Below, in pieces: positions 55,155-64,000 of a DNA stretch of 64,000 nucleotides. This DNA is from Xiphydria camelus (taxonomy: Eukaryota; Arthropoda; Insecta; Hymenoptera; Xiphydriidae). The position numbers and the translations under genes were made by a program. The notes beneath the pieces are model-generated. The model was not told the DNA's origin and made no database searches. It worked only from the letters and a program-made list of their open reading frames with translations. The stretch spans positions 14,282,455-14,346,454 of the forward strand of contig OY783200.1 of assembly GCA_963678675.1 (NCBI GenBank), in the 5' to 3' direction. Position 1 is the stretch's first letter. Each line of letters opens with the position of its first letter.

Positions 55155-55695
55155 ATACGTAGGTTTGATGTAAAAGTTCGTCCCGTTTTCGCCAGTAAAA
55201 GGCATTGTGTCGCAAAACCGAAGTATTATCTACTTGGCACGTATGAAGTTTTGGTGTTATTTGATAGTAGGAATATCAGAATATTTGGGGAAAAATTGTG
55301 TTATTTGGTTATGTTTTTTGAATTTTGTTAAGCATTAAAAGTAGCAAAAAATGAGGAGTATTTTCGACATATTATGCTTTTTAGTTTCTGATAGGGCAAG
55401 AATACTTCGCATAAGCAAAAAAATGGATGTATACGGTGAGGGTGCCTTTAATGATTCCACATGCGGTAAATGGTTTAGAAAGTTTTGTGATATAAATTTT
55501 AATGTTTAACAAAATTTAAATAACATAACCAAATAACACAATTTTTTCCCCAAATATTCTCTGATATTCCTACTATCAAATGACACCAAAACTTCATACG
55601 TGTCAAGTAGATAATAAGTACTTCGGTTTCGCAATGTAATGCCTTTTACTGCCGAAAACGGGATGAACTTTTGCATCAACCCAATACCTACTATT
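55155..55695. repeat. Inverted repeat, about 190-bp arms
   Basis: The left arm has TATTTGATAGTAGGAATATC and GTGTTATTTGGTTATGTTTT. The right arm has their complements and the complement of AAAACCGAAGTATTATCTAC, with some divergence. It lies just inside the Helitron 5' end and includes its subterminal sequence, so part of the Helitron 5' region was duplicated in inverted orientation. Confidence 0.7.
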
Positions 55696-55699
55696 TATA

Positions 55700-56420
55700 T
55701 GCAGACTGCGGCAATCAAACCTGCATTTTTGAAATAACTGTAAGAAATAAACGGTTGCATTTTTAAAAATGTTATTGATACCATGTTAATCTACGTTAAA
55801 AAGGATTTAAGAAACATTATTCATTGTTTAAAAATAACATTATTTAGATGTCATCTATCTCGATCGATGCATTCTTACAGGCGATGTCTAAAATTGTCCA
55901 TTACATGACGGAGCATCTGCTGAGGGGTTCTTTCGATTTCCTGACGGATTCTCGCCTTAAGTTCTTCAAGAGTACGAGGCCGTTCTTGGAAACCTTTGCT
56001 CTTTAGGTAGCCCCACAAGAAAAAATCACACGCGGTGAGGTCGGGTGAACGGGGAGGCCAAGGAATCGCTCCGTTCCGGGATATCACTCGATTTGGGAAA
56101 ACTTCGTTGAGGAGATTCATGCTCACACGGGAAAGTTTTCCAAAAACGGCCTCGTGCTCTTGAAGAACTGCGAAGGCGAGAATCCGTCAGGAAATCGGAA
56201 GAATCCTTCAGCAGATGTTCCGTCATGTAATGGACAATTTTAGACATCGCCTGCAAGAATGCATCGATCGACATCTTAATAATGTTATTTTTAAACAATG
56301 AATAATGTTCCTTAAATGCTCGTTAATGTAGATTAATATGGTATCAATACAATTTTTAAAAATACAACCATTTATTTCTTACAGTTATTTAAAAAATGCA
56401 GGTTTGATTGCCGCACCCTG
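55700..56420. mobile_element. Mariner foldback made from a transposase 3' end
   Basis: The right end CAGGGTGCGGCAATCAAACC (complement of 56401-56420) is flanked by TA and is a mariner-type terminus. The left end carries GCGGCAATCAAACCTGC. Arms of about 310 bp pair from 55705-56010 to 56110-56420, and both contain transposase coding in opposite directions, so the element arose by inverted duplication. Confidence 0.8.
55875..56126 (-). pseudogene. Mariner-group transposase, C-terminal part
   Basis: The minus frame reads AIPWPPRSPDLTACDFFLWG, the final catalytic segment (W-P-P-R-S-P-D-L, where the last Asp or Glu of the DDE/D lies), then YLKSKGFQERPRTLEELKAR and QMLRHVMDNFRHRLQECI. The N-terminal half and the first two Asp residues are absent. 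Part of the same coding is present again in inverted orientation at 56150-56280. Confidence 0.8.
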
Positions 56421-58147
56421 TACCTGCTCCCTTAAGGGGGTAAAATAGAGAATGAGATTATTTCGTGATTCACGTGGACGAAATCGCGAGGGGAAAGCTA
56501 GATGTCACACCTGTGACTGGTAAAAAATTGCTTTTAAATAATTTCTATATCTGCACAGACAATGGAGCAACAAAAAATGATCAGTAAAATTCTTTGACCA
56601 TTGTCAAAAACACATCGAGCAGCACACATTTCACCAATTTCTGCTACATGTACTGCTAAATTTTCGCTTTGTCGTATTTCCCGATCTGTCATCTATTAGA
56701 ATTCGTCATTGTTCCCCTTTACAAAGCCGACTTAGAATTCGAAATATAGCTCTACCTATCTATTAGCGTGGGTACTGCAAGAAATGGCTCATTCTGACCT
56801 GCCCAGTAATTAACCTTCCGGCACAGAGTACCATAGGCGACACTTCTTTGATGTCGCGTGTACGCTGCCGTGACCTTGAGGCATATAAACTGGATTAGCT
56901 GCGTTGCCAGACTTAACAAGTAGTCAAAATGAGGAAGAAAATCGACGTTGCCATTTATCAGTTGCGATATTGTTCTATTAAAAACCCAACTTTAATTGTT
57001 ATTTACTTTGTCGGATGGGGGGCTAAAAATAAATATGCACCGTTTTGTAGTACACTGCATGGCACAATATGTTTCATAATGTACAATTTTAAAACAAAAT
57101 CAGAATTGAAGAAAATAACGCTTTTGGTCATATTTTATCCACCGGCTATTTAGAGAATTACTTACGAATTAATTATTTAATTAATGAATTACGAATTGCG
57201 GCCGTTATTAAAAACAAAGGCGATGTTACCCAGTCGTGAATTTCTCAAGCGTTGCAATATTTTTTCCCCTTTTTGCAGTTTGTATCGTAACGCGAATAAA
57301 CTGCTAGTAGGTCTACTCTGTAAAAATGTTGGATGAAAAATAAATAACGCGCATATTAACATAAATTTTAGATTTATCTTGATTTGGTGTCACTAATCGG
57401 AAAAATTTTTCAACTGGGCCAACTGAAGGGGGACCGGGCGTTGGTGTTCTCGGATCTTTTCGGGTGTTTTCGGGGCTTCTCGGCGTGAGTCCACCCTTTA
57501 ACTTGAATCTGTATGCATCTCTCTCGTAGTTCAAGTTTCCTTGTCTACTGTCGCCTCTGGTACTCTGTGCTTCCGGGAAAGGTGCGGGACTGCGAACGCA
57601 TTCGCAATCCACGTTCGCCGAAACATACCGCCCGCCTCGCCGTTGCGACAGATGTAGAGATTAGATCTAGATTAGCGCGTTACTCAGGTTGCGATGATAG
57701 AGCGTGATAGGAGAAATGACGTAAAGCCCCTTTGCGACGGAGCACATATTAACACAAACTTAAGTCACTTGATACATTTTCTAAATCGGTCACATTGGCC
57801 AAGCGGTATGTTTCGACGAATTTAGGTTGCCAATGAGCTCGCAGCCCCGCACCTTTCCCCGAAGGGTTAATTGCCGGACGAGTCGTAATGAACCGCTTCC
57901 CGCAATACCCACTCTAATATGTATAGCTAAATACCGCTAAACTGAAAATATTAAATCAGCTTTGTAAAGCGGAGAAATGACGAATTCAATAGATGACCGA
58001 TCAGGAAAATCTAACACCTGGATTATATATATATCAGGTATATAGAAGGTCGCTTCACCATTCAGCGTAGCCCGACCCCTCTTTATAGTCAAGGACGAGC
58101 AACCGCTACTCAGACCCGTTCGGACTCGGGAATTACCCGGCGTCAAG
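56421..58147. other. Gene-free stretch with dispersed-repeat fragments
   Basis: GGTGCGGG-family repeats occur at 56695-56830, 57575-57710 and 57775-57995 (the last inverted), with words ATTCGTCATT, GGAAAGGTGCGGGACTGCGA and GCGGTATGTTTCGACGAATT. A fragment of Helitron helicase tail (CTATATCTGCACAGACAATG) is stranded at about 56549-56568. The minus frame 57313-57612 (TPRSPENTRKDPRTPTPG) is proline-rich and unassigned. Confidence 0.5.
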
Positions 58148-58636
58148 CTCTGAATTTATTGGAGAACGACCGACACTGGGATGTACACATTAATGACGCG
58201 TGCCACACGTCACATACAAATCAAATTCGTGCACTCTGTTTGTCGTATGTGGAATCAAATATTCCTAAGCTAACTCTTGAGCAAAAATGCATTTACGATA
58301 AAATAATGCAAACTGTCAAGAACGGGGCTGGAGAAATCTTCTTCTTAGATGCGCCATGAGGAACTGGTAAAACGTCTCTAATTAAATTGATCACGTTCCG
58401 AATTCACTCGATCTGCCAGGGATCCCACCGCATGTACTGCAATTGAAAATCGGCGTAGCAATTATCATGTTGTGAAATATCAACCAACCAAAGAATTGCA
58501 ACGGCATGCGGCTTGCAGTAAACAAATTAATGAGCAACGGCGTAGAAGCAACATTCTTGACAGGACCTTTCAAAGGTGAAGTTGTCCTTATTCCTCGTAT
58601 GCCTATGATTCCAACGGATATGCCATTTTAATTAAA

Positions 58637-58781
58637 AATTAATTTAACTTAACTAGGTAACTATCAGGCTAAACAACAACAACAATCATGATTACGTTTC
58701 TGAAGGAAACGTCAGGCGTGGATTGATTGATTGTTGTTGTTGTTTGGCCTGATAATTACCTAATTAAGTTAAATTAATTTT
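58637..58781. repeat. Palindromic insert in the helicase relic
   Basis: AATTAATTTAACTTAACTAG pairs with a complementary CTAATTAAGTTAAATTAATT, and AACAACAACAACAATCA with TGATTGTTGTTGTTGTT. It separates two helicase segments that are adjacent in the protein, so it is an insertion. Confidence 0.8.
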
Positions 58782-58931
58782 AGACTACCTACTACAGGCA
58801 ACATAAGTATTACCTTAAGAAATTTCAATTTAAGTGATTGCAATTCTCAATTCGATTGGCGTTTGCAATCATCATCAACAAAGCTCAGGGCCAATCTTTA
58901 AAATTGTGCGGTTTAGATATAGATGTCTCGC

Positions 58932-59149
58932 AGGCAAATAATAACTTTAGGCAGATAGTATTTGCCTAGGCAAATAGCTTTTGTGGCTTCGCTCGATTCG
59001 CTGATTCTAACCTAACCTAACCTAACCTAACACATTGAAATATAAATAAATTAGATTTGGTAAGGTTAGATTAGGTTAAGTTAGGTTAGAATCCACAAAA
59101 ACTATTTGCCTAGGCAAATACTATCTGCCTAAAGTTACTATTTGCCTAC
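58932..59149. repeat. Palindromic insert with CCTAA/TTAGG telomere-like units
   Basis: GGCAAATAATAACTTTAGGC at the left and its complement at the right are followed inward by ATTTGCCTAGGCAAATA on both sides. The loop-proximal arms read CTAACCTAACCTAACCTAAC and GGTTAAGTTAGGTTAG. It splits the helicase between LDIDV and CFSYGQL. Confidence 0.82.
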
Positions 59150-59375
59150 GACATAGACACGGATTGCTTCTCATATGGACAATTATATGTTGCGTGTTCT
59201 AGAGTCGGCAAACCAGACTATCTCTATATCTGCACAGACAATGGAACAACAAAAAATATTGTATACCCACAAGCATTGTGAAATTAAACATACATATTAG
59301 AAATGTACGCTTTCTTTTCTTTCTTTTCCATTTAACCAGACTGAGCCACAGCAACGCGTGGCAGGGTACAGCTAG

Positions 59376-59749
59376 TTATAATTAATTGAAATGTAGAAGA
59401 TGGAGAAGAAAAAATAATTATGGTCTATCGATGGTTATCTCCACGAATTATAAGCCTCGATAGACGCTCGCACCAAGGACTAAAAGCGTAGCGCCCGACA
59501 CGAAATTAACAGAGACTATTTTTACTCCGCGCATAATTTATATCTGTAATGAGGTTTTTATTTCTTAGTCATTATGAAGTTTCTTGTTCAAAAATTACTT
59601 CCACATGCTATTTGCGACACGCACTTTCAATCGAGCCAATATTAAATTAAATCGACTAATAGGTCTGACAAATAGGTTCCTTTTCAAAGTTAAGCGTTTT
59701 CACTCTAAGGAATAACTTTTTCCTCATCTTCGATATGCGGGAGGAAACT
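59376..59749. other. Gene-free stretch
   Basis: AT-rich DNA between the Helitron 3' end and the relic that follows. ACGCTCGCACC..AAAAGCGTAGCGCC near 59466 resembles a word near 54509, but nothing more can be said. Confidence 0.4.
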
Positions 59750-60175
59750 TCACGCTGATTTCAGAAATTTCTTTGCTGAACAGATAGGCTTTACTGAACC
59801 TCCTGATTTCAGGATAATTTTGAAAGAGAGCCAAGCATGAACGCCAAACGTTCGATGTAGCGTATTCGCTGTGCAGAAACGACCATCGGGATGATTCTTA
59901 TGAGAATCCGTTTGAGCCCTGCAGAGTCTTACAGGTACTGTCACCAGATGACGCTTTTCTTCTATAGTTGAAGAAGTTCTCGGTAGAAGCCTCAAGTAGG
60001 CTGCGTTTCGATTCAGATTGAAACCCATTTTAGTCAAATATTGACGCAGATTATCAAGCCTTTTGCGACTTTTAATTTCAATTGTCCGGCAGCGATCGTG
60101 AGTTGCTCTACCAAAAATGACGATATCTACTATCGCTTTAAGTAGCTCAGATTGGTCGTCCTCGATTCTTCCCGC
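59750..60175 (-). pseudogene. Uncharacterised transposase-like family relic (KRHLVTVPVRL)
   Basis: The minus frame is open upstream of the first Met and reads EDDQSELLKAIVDIVIFGRA, RCRTIEIKSRKRLDNLRQYL, TKMGFNLNRNAAYLRLLPRT and SSTIEEKRHLVTVPVRLCRA, then HKNHPDGRFCTANTLHRTFG. I recognise this segment as part of a recurrent multi-copy arthropod and cnidarian protein family, usually followed by a LSQDDKARVP-type region, which is missing here. It ends at a stop near 59750 after a stretch that no longer fits, probably past a frameshift. Function is not assigned; a transposon origin is likely. Confidence 0.5.
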
Positions 60176-60485
60176 CTGATTTTTGAATTTTTACGTTGAA
60201 GCATTCCCATCGCCAGAATAAATTTTATTAAATTCTATATTCGTATTGTACCTACATTTTTTTATATTTTATGTTAAGCTCCCTGGTTTTCATTTTTTAT
60301 TTCATTTTGGAAATGTTTGCTTTGTCTTATTAATATCTATCTGTAATTGCCTAAATTAGAGTCTCTTGTAAAAACTTGATATTACAAAGCGCTCTCTACA
60401 CTGAAAAAAATTTTGAGGGAATAAGCAAAAATTCTGGCTGAACCAACCAGAATTTCTTGCCACCGTGGCCACAGCCAGAACTTTT
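60176..60485. other. Gene-free stretch
   Basis: AT-rich. A short hairpin AATTCTGGCTGAACCAACCAGAATT lies at 60429-60454, and GGCCACAGCCAGAA follows near 60468, so this is the edge of another small TIR repeat next to repeat R. Confidence 0.4.
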
Positions 60486-60615
60486 CTTAAGGGGGGGGGG
60501 GGTCTAAAAAGCATTTTTTTAAATTGCCTTTTCTTATAGTAAAACATTTAAAGAACGTTGTGTGTCAAAATTTCAAGTCAATCGGAACAAAACTCTCAGT
60601 CTCATAGACCTATAA
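60486..60615 (-). repeat. Dispersed repeat R, right copy, first part
   Basis: Poly-G tract and 110 bp that are the complement of 8097-8216. The piggyBac-like element interrupts it at ATAA (60612-60615), where the left copy reads TTTAAA uninterrupted. Confidence 0.8.
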
Positions 60616-61191
60616 CCCTTTCACTACGGCGATCTCATTCAGTGCCGCCACTCTGGAACGAATTATTTTGTCGCTTGCGAACATATTCGTCTACAGGATT
60701 TATGTTCATTTTATTTAAAGGTAACCGGGATTAGCCAGGAAATTCGGCGTCCAGCGTTTACAAAATAGGATTTATAACTTAGACCTCGGCACGACTCCTC
60801 GACACCCCTTAACGGTACGGAGGGGCAATTCGAGGTAATGCCGACTTTCGAATAAACCCCGAAACGCAGAGGTATACCCTCTCCTTCGAACGTTCACACG
60901 GGTCGCGTCACACAGTGGGGCCAAATCCCAAAAACCTGGCCAAAATTCAAAAAGTGGATATATTGATCTGAAATTTGTTACTCGGGGGTTTTTGGGGTCG
61001 CTGATCACGAATCCGTAATCAGATTTAAAGAATTCCACAATGGAAACTCAGTATGGCCTATAAGAAATTACAGAAAATCAGTATAAATATTCAAGACAGC
61101 AAAATAAATGAGAAAATTCAGTATCATATAAATGGAAAGGAATTTATTTATGCAACATAAATTTATTTATTTAAAATATTCTTTAAGGAAG

Positions 61192-61441
61192 TCAATTGAG
61201 CCGTTAAAAACCAGAATGGTACGAGTATAAGTCACATTTCATGTAAGCTGAGATTATTTGACTGCAAAATTAAGTACAATTTGAAAAATCTGTCGATGAT
61301 ACAAAACAAATATTTACGATTTAAAATATCTGTTTGTATCATCTAGACAGATTTTTCAAATTGTACTTAACTTTGCAGTCAAATAATCTCAGCTTACATG
61401 AAATGTGACTTACACCATTCTGGTTTTCAACGGCTCAATTA
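61192..61441. repeat. Palindrome inside Transib copy 2
   Basis: CAATTGAGCCGTTAAAAACC is mirrored by GGTTTTCAACGGCTCAATT. Arms of about 110 bp include ATGTAAGCTGAGATTATTTG and TTAAGTACAATTTGAAAAAT. The loop is about 30 bp. Confidence 0.8.
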
Positions 61442-61599
61442 TTATTGTTTAAAAGAGAAATGTTCCTTCTTCATCAGAATAGTCTGCAGGTCCTTGTGTA
61501 CTCGTGTCTGAATCAGTCTCGTCTTGAAGTTCCTCAGCAAGATTTTCATCCGTTTCCAATGAGGGTGGTAACAATAAAGAAATTACTTCGCTTGACAAT

Positions 61600-61783
61600 G
61601 ATTCTCTCTCTCTCTCTCTCTCTCTCCCGCGCTCTCTCTCTCTCTCTCCCTCTCTCTCTCTCTCTCCCTCTCCCGCTCTCTCTCTCTCCCTCTCCCCCTC
61701 TCTCCCTCTCCCCTCTCTCTCTCTCTCTCTCTCTATCCCCCTCTCTCCCTCTCCCTCTCCCTCTTTCTCTCTCTCTCTCTCAT
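61600..61783. repeat. CT microsatellite
   Basis: About 180 bp of CTCTCT with interspersed CCCTCTCC. The open frame through it (61445-61804) translates as Leu-Ser-rich low complexity and is not a gene. Confidence 0.97.
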
Positions 61784-62854
61784 ATCATTTTGTTCCTTAA
61801 ATGACATTGCTCAAAAATTTCCCTTATACGAGGTTAATATGCTATAAACTCTAAAGTTTATGCGATATACTCGATAGCAAAATCTATAATTTCTTGGAAT
61901 GATTTAGAAAAAAAATATATATCTCGCTTTGGGGGAAATATGGGGAACTGATTTTTTTTTATTTTATAGCTTAGGTACTAGCCCGCAATCCTAAGTAGAT
62001 TTGAGAGCGGTGCGCGGCGGTTCACCATTACTTTTTCAACGAATACGTTTTATCTTTTTGGAATCTGCACGAAAAAACATGACACGTATAATTGACCTGT
62101 AAGTAATTCCCTCATCACCAAATGAAATTAAAAAATTTCGTATAATTTTCCACTGACCTTCTGAAGATGATTCCATTTTATTTGGTTGAAATTGGTTAAA
62201 CTTTGACACTTTGGCACCAATCACAACACTTGTGTTCTTCCTTTCTCTTGTACATCAATTAGTGCGCATCGGCCGCAGGTCATATTCCGACTGAAATTAC
62301 AGCGTGATATCTTCCTGGAAGGGGGCCCTAATGGTGAATCTACATACTAGGACCCTCCCTCGAGCCAATCGAACATTGAAAAGTCCCGAGCTAGAAACAT
62401 TTTTTTTTGTATTTTGGCCAGGTTTTCGGGATTTGACCCCACTGTGCGTCAGGGTAGAAGACACGTAGCCACCGCCTTGCCGTAGCGTCGGTCAGTTAGT
62501 GCGAACTGTACTACCGTTCAGATCGACCCGCCGATCGCTCACACTATCCGAACTTTACGTACGATTTCTGTAACTTTGTCGCTTTGTAAATATAAAACTC
62601 GCTTCTAATTCTCACTCGATATGATCCCTTCTTTCACGTCCGTGACGTAACAAAAGGGAATTTGGATTATTTAGTACATTTTATTTATTGTTTTATTTTT
62701 CAATGCTTTCTAGACATTGTTATTACAAATTTAGAGACAACTACACAATATTTCGGCAACAGTAACATAAACCTATTTCTTATGTACATCCGAATATATT
62801 CGTCTAGAGTAGTCTACGGCACGGCGAATATATTCGTCAAGAGTAATGAAAGGG

Positions 62855-63430
62855 TTAAGTCTCCGCTCCTCTAATACTACGGAGCGGCAAGAACTCGGCG
62901 CTTTAAACGCTTGTTTCTCGAAACCAAGTTTTACAAGTCCGTGGACATCGTCATTTATGTAAAAACTACTGCACCGATTCTTTTCAAATTTTGTACACAC
63001 TTTTTACATATAAAATACCAGACCCCTGCGTTTTTCTTTTTCTTTTTTTGTTACATTAAGGAGATTTTACAGCAACAAAATGACGCATTTTTTCGTGAAA
63101 AATGGCAATTTGTACTTCAAACAGCCACCAAACATTTAAAAATGGAAAAAAATTAAAGAAAAACGCGGGAGTCTAGAAAAACACCTGTTTTAACTAAATA
63201 TTGCTTTGATTTTTTGATTTGAGATAATTCTACGCTGAAATATAGTGTCCACCGCAAATCATCTTTTCTAAAAGGCGTCCTCGAAAATGCTTCGTAACCG
63301 GCTTATTTCTTAATATTTTTCTACAAAAAAATTACAAAATGTTGTTCGAATGATGCTTTGTAACATGCGAAATATTAGAATATATCTACTTCAACAATAG
63401 CTCTAAAAAAATTCGTAAAAATAGAGTTAT
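62855..63430 (-). repeat. Dispersed repeat R, right copy, second part
   Basis: 62860-62912 is the complement of 8048-8100 and 63060-63420 of 6310-6665. The uninterrupted TTCGTAAAAATAGAGTTATT at 63412-63431 is the empty site for the long-TIR element at 2126-6309. The central piece, 62913-63050, is not present in the left copy. Confidence 0.8.
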
Positions 63431-63433
63431 TTT

Positions 63434-63631
63434 CTACGTGTTACGCATTTGCATTTGACGTAATTCATTGCCAGAATATGGTGCACTCATGTTATTGATG
63501 TCCAATTTAATATTATTTATTGATGTGTAAACATCTTTAGGCTCGCTTGGGAGTGATTTCATGGAAGTGATGGGGGAAATGTTAACGACATTAGTGTGTG
63601 TCCGTGTGAGCTCGGTGCAGGATCTTGACAT
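63434..63631 (-). CDS. Unidentified 65-aa frame at the edge of repeat R
   Basis: The minus frame reads MSRSCTELTRTHTNVVNISP, then LPSEPKDVYTSINNIKLDIN and APYSGNELRQMQMRNT. Composition is protein-like, and the last bases (CGTAACAC before GTAGAA) could be a weak splice donor. It adjoins the R segment conserved at 2105-2125. It may be an exon of the R element's gene or a chance frame. No domain is recognised. Confidence 0.3.
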   Translation of the reverse strand: MSRSCTELTRTHTNVVNISPITSMKSLPSEPKDVYTSINNIKLDINNMSAPYSGNELRQMQMRNT

Positions 63632-64000
63632 TTACCTTCGACCGGGCTTGGTCGGTATTTACCACCGGTACAAGTCGAGTCGGTAATTACCTAGAGTCGG
63701 TATCAATTCGAGAGATCGGAGCATCTAACCTTGAAATCGTGAATTTCAGAATAACGGTGAGTGCTTTCCATTCTTCACAAAATCACCATTCCAATATTAG
63801 ACGCTTCTATCTCCAGAACGTACATCTTTATACTGTTTTCAGTGTGTATAACAACGGTTTCACTACGATTTCTAATAAAACTAGATACCAATTCGGGACT
63901 TCCATAGTTTAGTGGATATAATTGGTTTATGATAGCTAAAAAAATACGGTACATAAACCCATATCAATTTCCAACTTATCCTTCAAAGTATTAATAACTG
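63632..64000. other. Window edge with outer-arm-like fragment
   Basis: GAGAGATCGGAGCATCTAAC at 63711 and GAAATCGTGAATTTCAG resemble the outer arm of the long-TIR transposon (41195-41215 and the complement of 52302-52335). It may be the start of another copy that runs off the window. No coding feature. Confidence 0.4.

Larger units (their letters stand above)
58148..59283 (+). pseudogene. Helitron helicase (PIF1-like) relic
   Basis: The reading is ALNLLENDRHWDVHINDACH, NQIRALCLSYVES and LTLEQKCIYDKIMQTVKNGA, then GEIFFLDAP, a stop, GTGKTSLIKL: Walker A with the first Gly codon turned into TGA. After a gap come PPHVLQLKIGVAIIML, GMRLAVNKLMSNGVEATFLT and GPFKGEVVLIPRMPMIPTDM. After a palindromic insert follow LAFAIIINKAQGQSLKLCGL (motif VI region), then after a second insert CFSYGQLYVACSRVGKPDYL and TKNIVYPQAL, the Helitron C-terminus. 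Deletions, two inserts and several stops make it dead. Confidence 0.88.
55036..59375 (+). mobile_element. Disrupted Helitron with helicase-encoding 3' half
   Basis: The proposed 5' end TCTATATGAATAAAAATG follows an A and has the usual insect-Helitron leader (AACTGTCCGTTTGTTCTCG). The 3' end has GCCACAGCAACGCGTGGC, a stem-loop, then GGGTACAGCTAG before a T. The helicase relic is at 58148-59280. Between them lie a 190-bp inverted-arm duplication (55155-55345 with 55498-55695), a mariner foldback and unrelated repeats, and the Rep domain is missing. The 5' and 3' ends may also belong to two separate Helitrons. Confidence 0.55.
60911..62446. mobile_element. Transib-type DNA transposon, non-autonomous, copy 2
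   Basis: CACAGTGGGGCCAAATCCCA at the left mirrors GGATTTGACCCCACTGTG at the right, flanked by identical 5-bp CGTCA (60906-60910 and 62447-62451). The 1536-bp interior has no transposase and includes a 250-bp palindrome and a long CT microsatellite. The TIR resembles that at 6710-7954, but the interior does not, so this is another subfamily. Confidence 0.85.
60616..62854. mobile_element. piggyBac-like element carrying a Transib insertion
   Basis: CCCTTTCACTACGG at the left and GTAATGAAAGGG at the right, with ATAA on the left and TTAA on the right. The left copy of repeat R has TTTAAA at the site (8093-8098), showing that the target was TTAA and the left flank has mutated. Without Transib it is about 700 bp with GAATATATTCGTC subterminal words and no transposase. 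Confidence 0.75.

Noticed and set aside
57313..57612. 99-codon minus frame with a proline-rich segment (TPRSPENTRKDPRTPTPG)
   Set aside because: It overlaps a dispersed repeat, has no recognisable domain and no second copy to test.
59011..59110. True telomere or interstitial telomeric block
   Set aside because: Only four perfect units, and they belong to the arms of a palindromic insert within a Helitron.
33000..60000. CRISPR array or prokaryotic defence system
   Set aside because: Repeats are tandem units, TIRs or palindromes without regular unique spacers, and all context is eukaryotic transposon and intron sequence.
61445..61804. 119-codon plus-strand frame
   Set aside because: Mostly a translation of the CT microsatellite into Leu-Ser repeats.

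Overview
This is a non-coding, transposon-dense stretch of an insect nuclear genome, most likely hymenopteran and quite possibly an ant. The reasons are AT-rich intronic DNA with GC-rich CpG-containing repeats, a four-unit CCTAA run (the insect telomere unit), arthropod-type mariner, Transib, piggyBac-like, Helitron, BEL/Pao and Gypsy elements, and two exons with an arthropod-like sulfatase sequence. The exact taxon cannot be fixed from sequence alone.

The only host gene I can support is an extracellular sulfatase of the SULF1/Sulf1 family on the minus strand. One exon lies at 53570-53891 and the next at 18792-18933. They are consecutive in the protein and their splice phases match (2 nt + 1 nt), so about 34.6 kb between them is a single intron. 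No further exon was found on either side, so the rest of the window reads as flanking introns.

Layout. 1-2,125: repeat debris and a GC-rich TIR element. 2,126-6,309: a long-TIR element with a decayed CXC-type gene, interrupted by a mariner-type foldback. 6,310-8,216: an older repeat (R) carrying a Transib insertion with perfect CGACG target duplications. 8,217-11,225: TIR elements and palindromes. 11,290-16,680: a Gypsy element on the minus strand, split in its integrase by a 2.5-kb foldback with 4-bp duplications (AACG). 16,681-18,116 and 29,640-31,075: two near-identical copies of a 1.43-kb repeat. 20,541-25,642: nested palindromic elements. 25,643-26,759: a GC-rich solo-LTR-like insertion. 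27,880-29,640: mariner relics. 31,150-32,115: a Helitron with a heat-shock-element-like array. 36,108-40,561: mariner relics, a foldback and a TTAA-flanked element. 40,882-53,392: a piggyBac-like shell holding a 12.2-kb long-TIR element, which contains a decayed transposase-like gene and a BEL/Pao provirus. 55,036-59,375: a disrupted Helitron with helicase motifs. 60,486-63,430: a second, inverted copy of R carrying a piggyBac-like element with another Transib inside it.

No set of genes here forms a pathway. The story is layered insertion. Several insertions can be proved from within the window because a paralogous copy preserves the empty site. The best candidate for something undescribed is the long-TIR element at 40,921-53,095. 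Its decayed protein has two Asp-containing strands, a zinc pair and an EEHGER-type motif, which suggests a DDE-like transposase. A second relic of the same protein family lies at 36,862-37,160.
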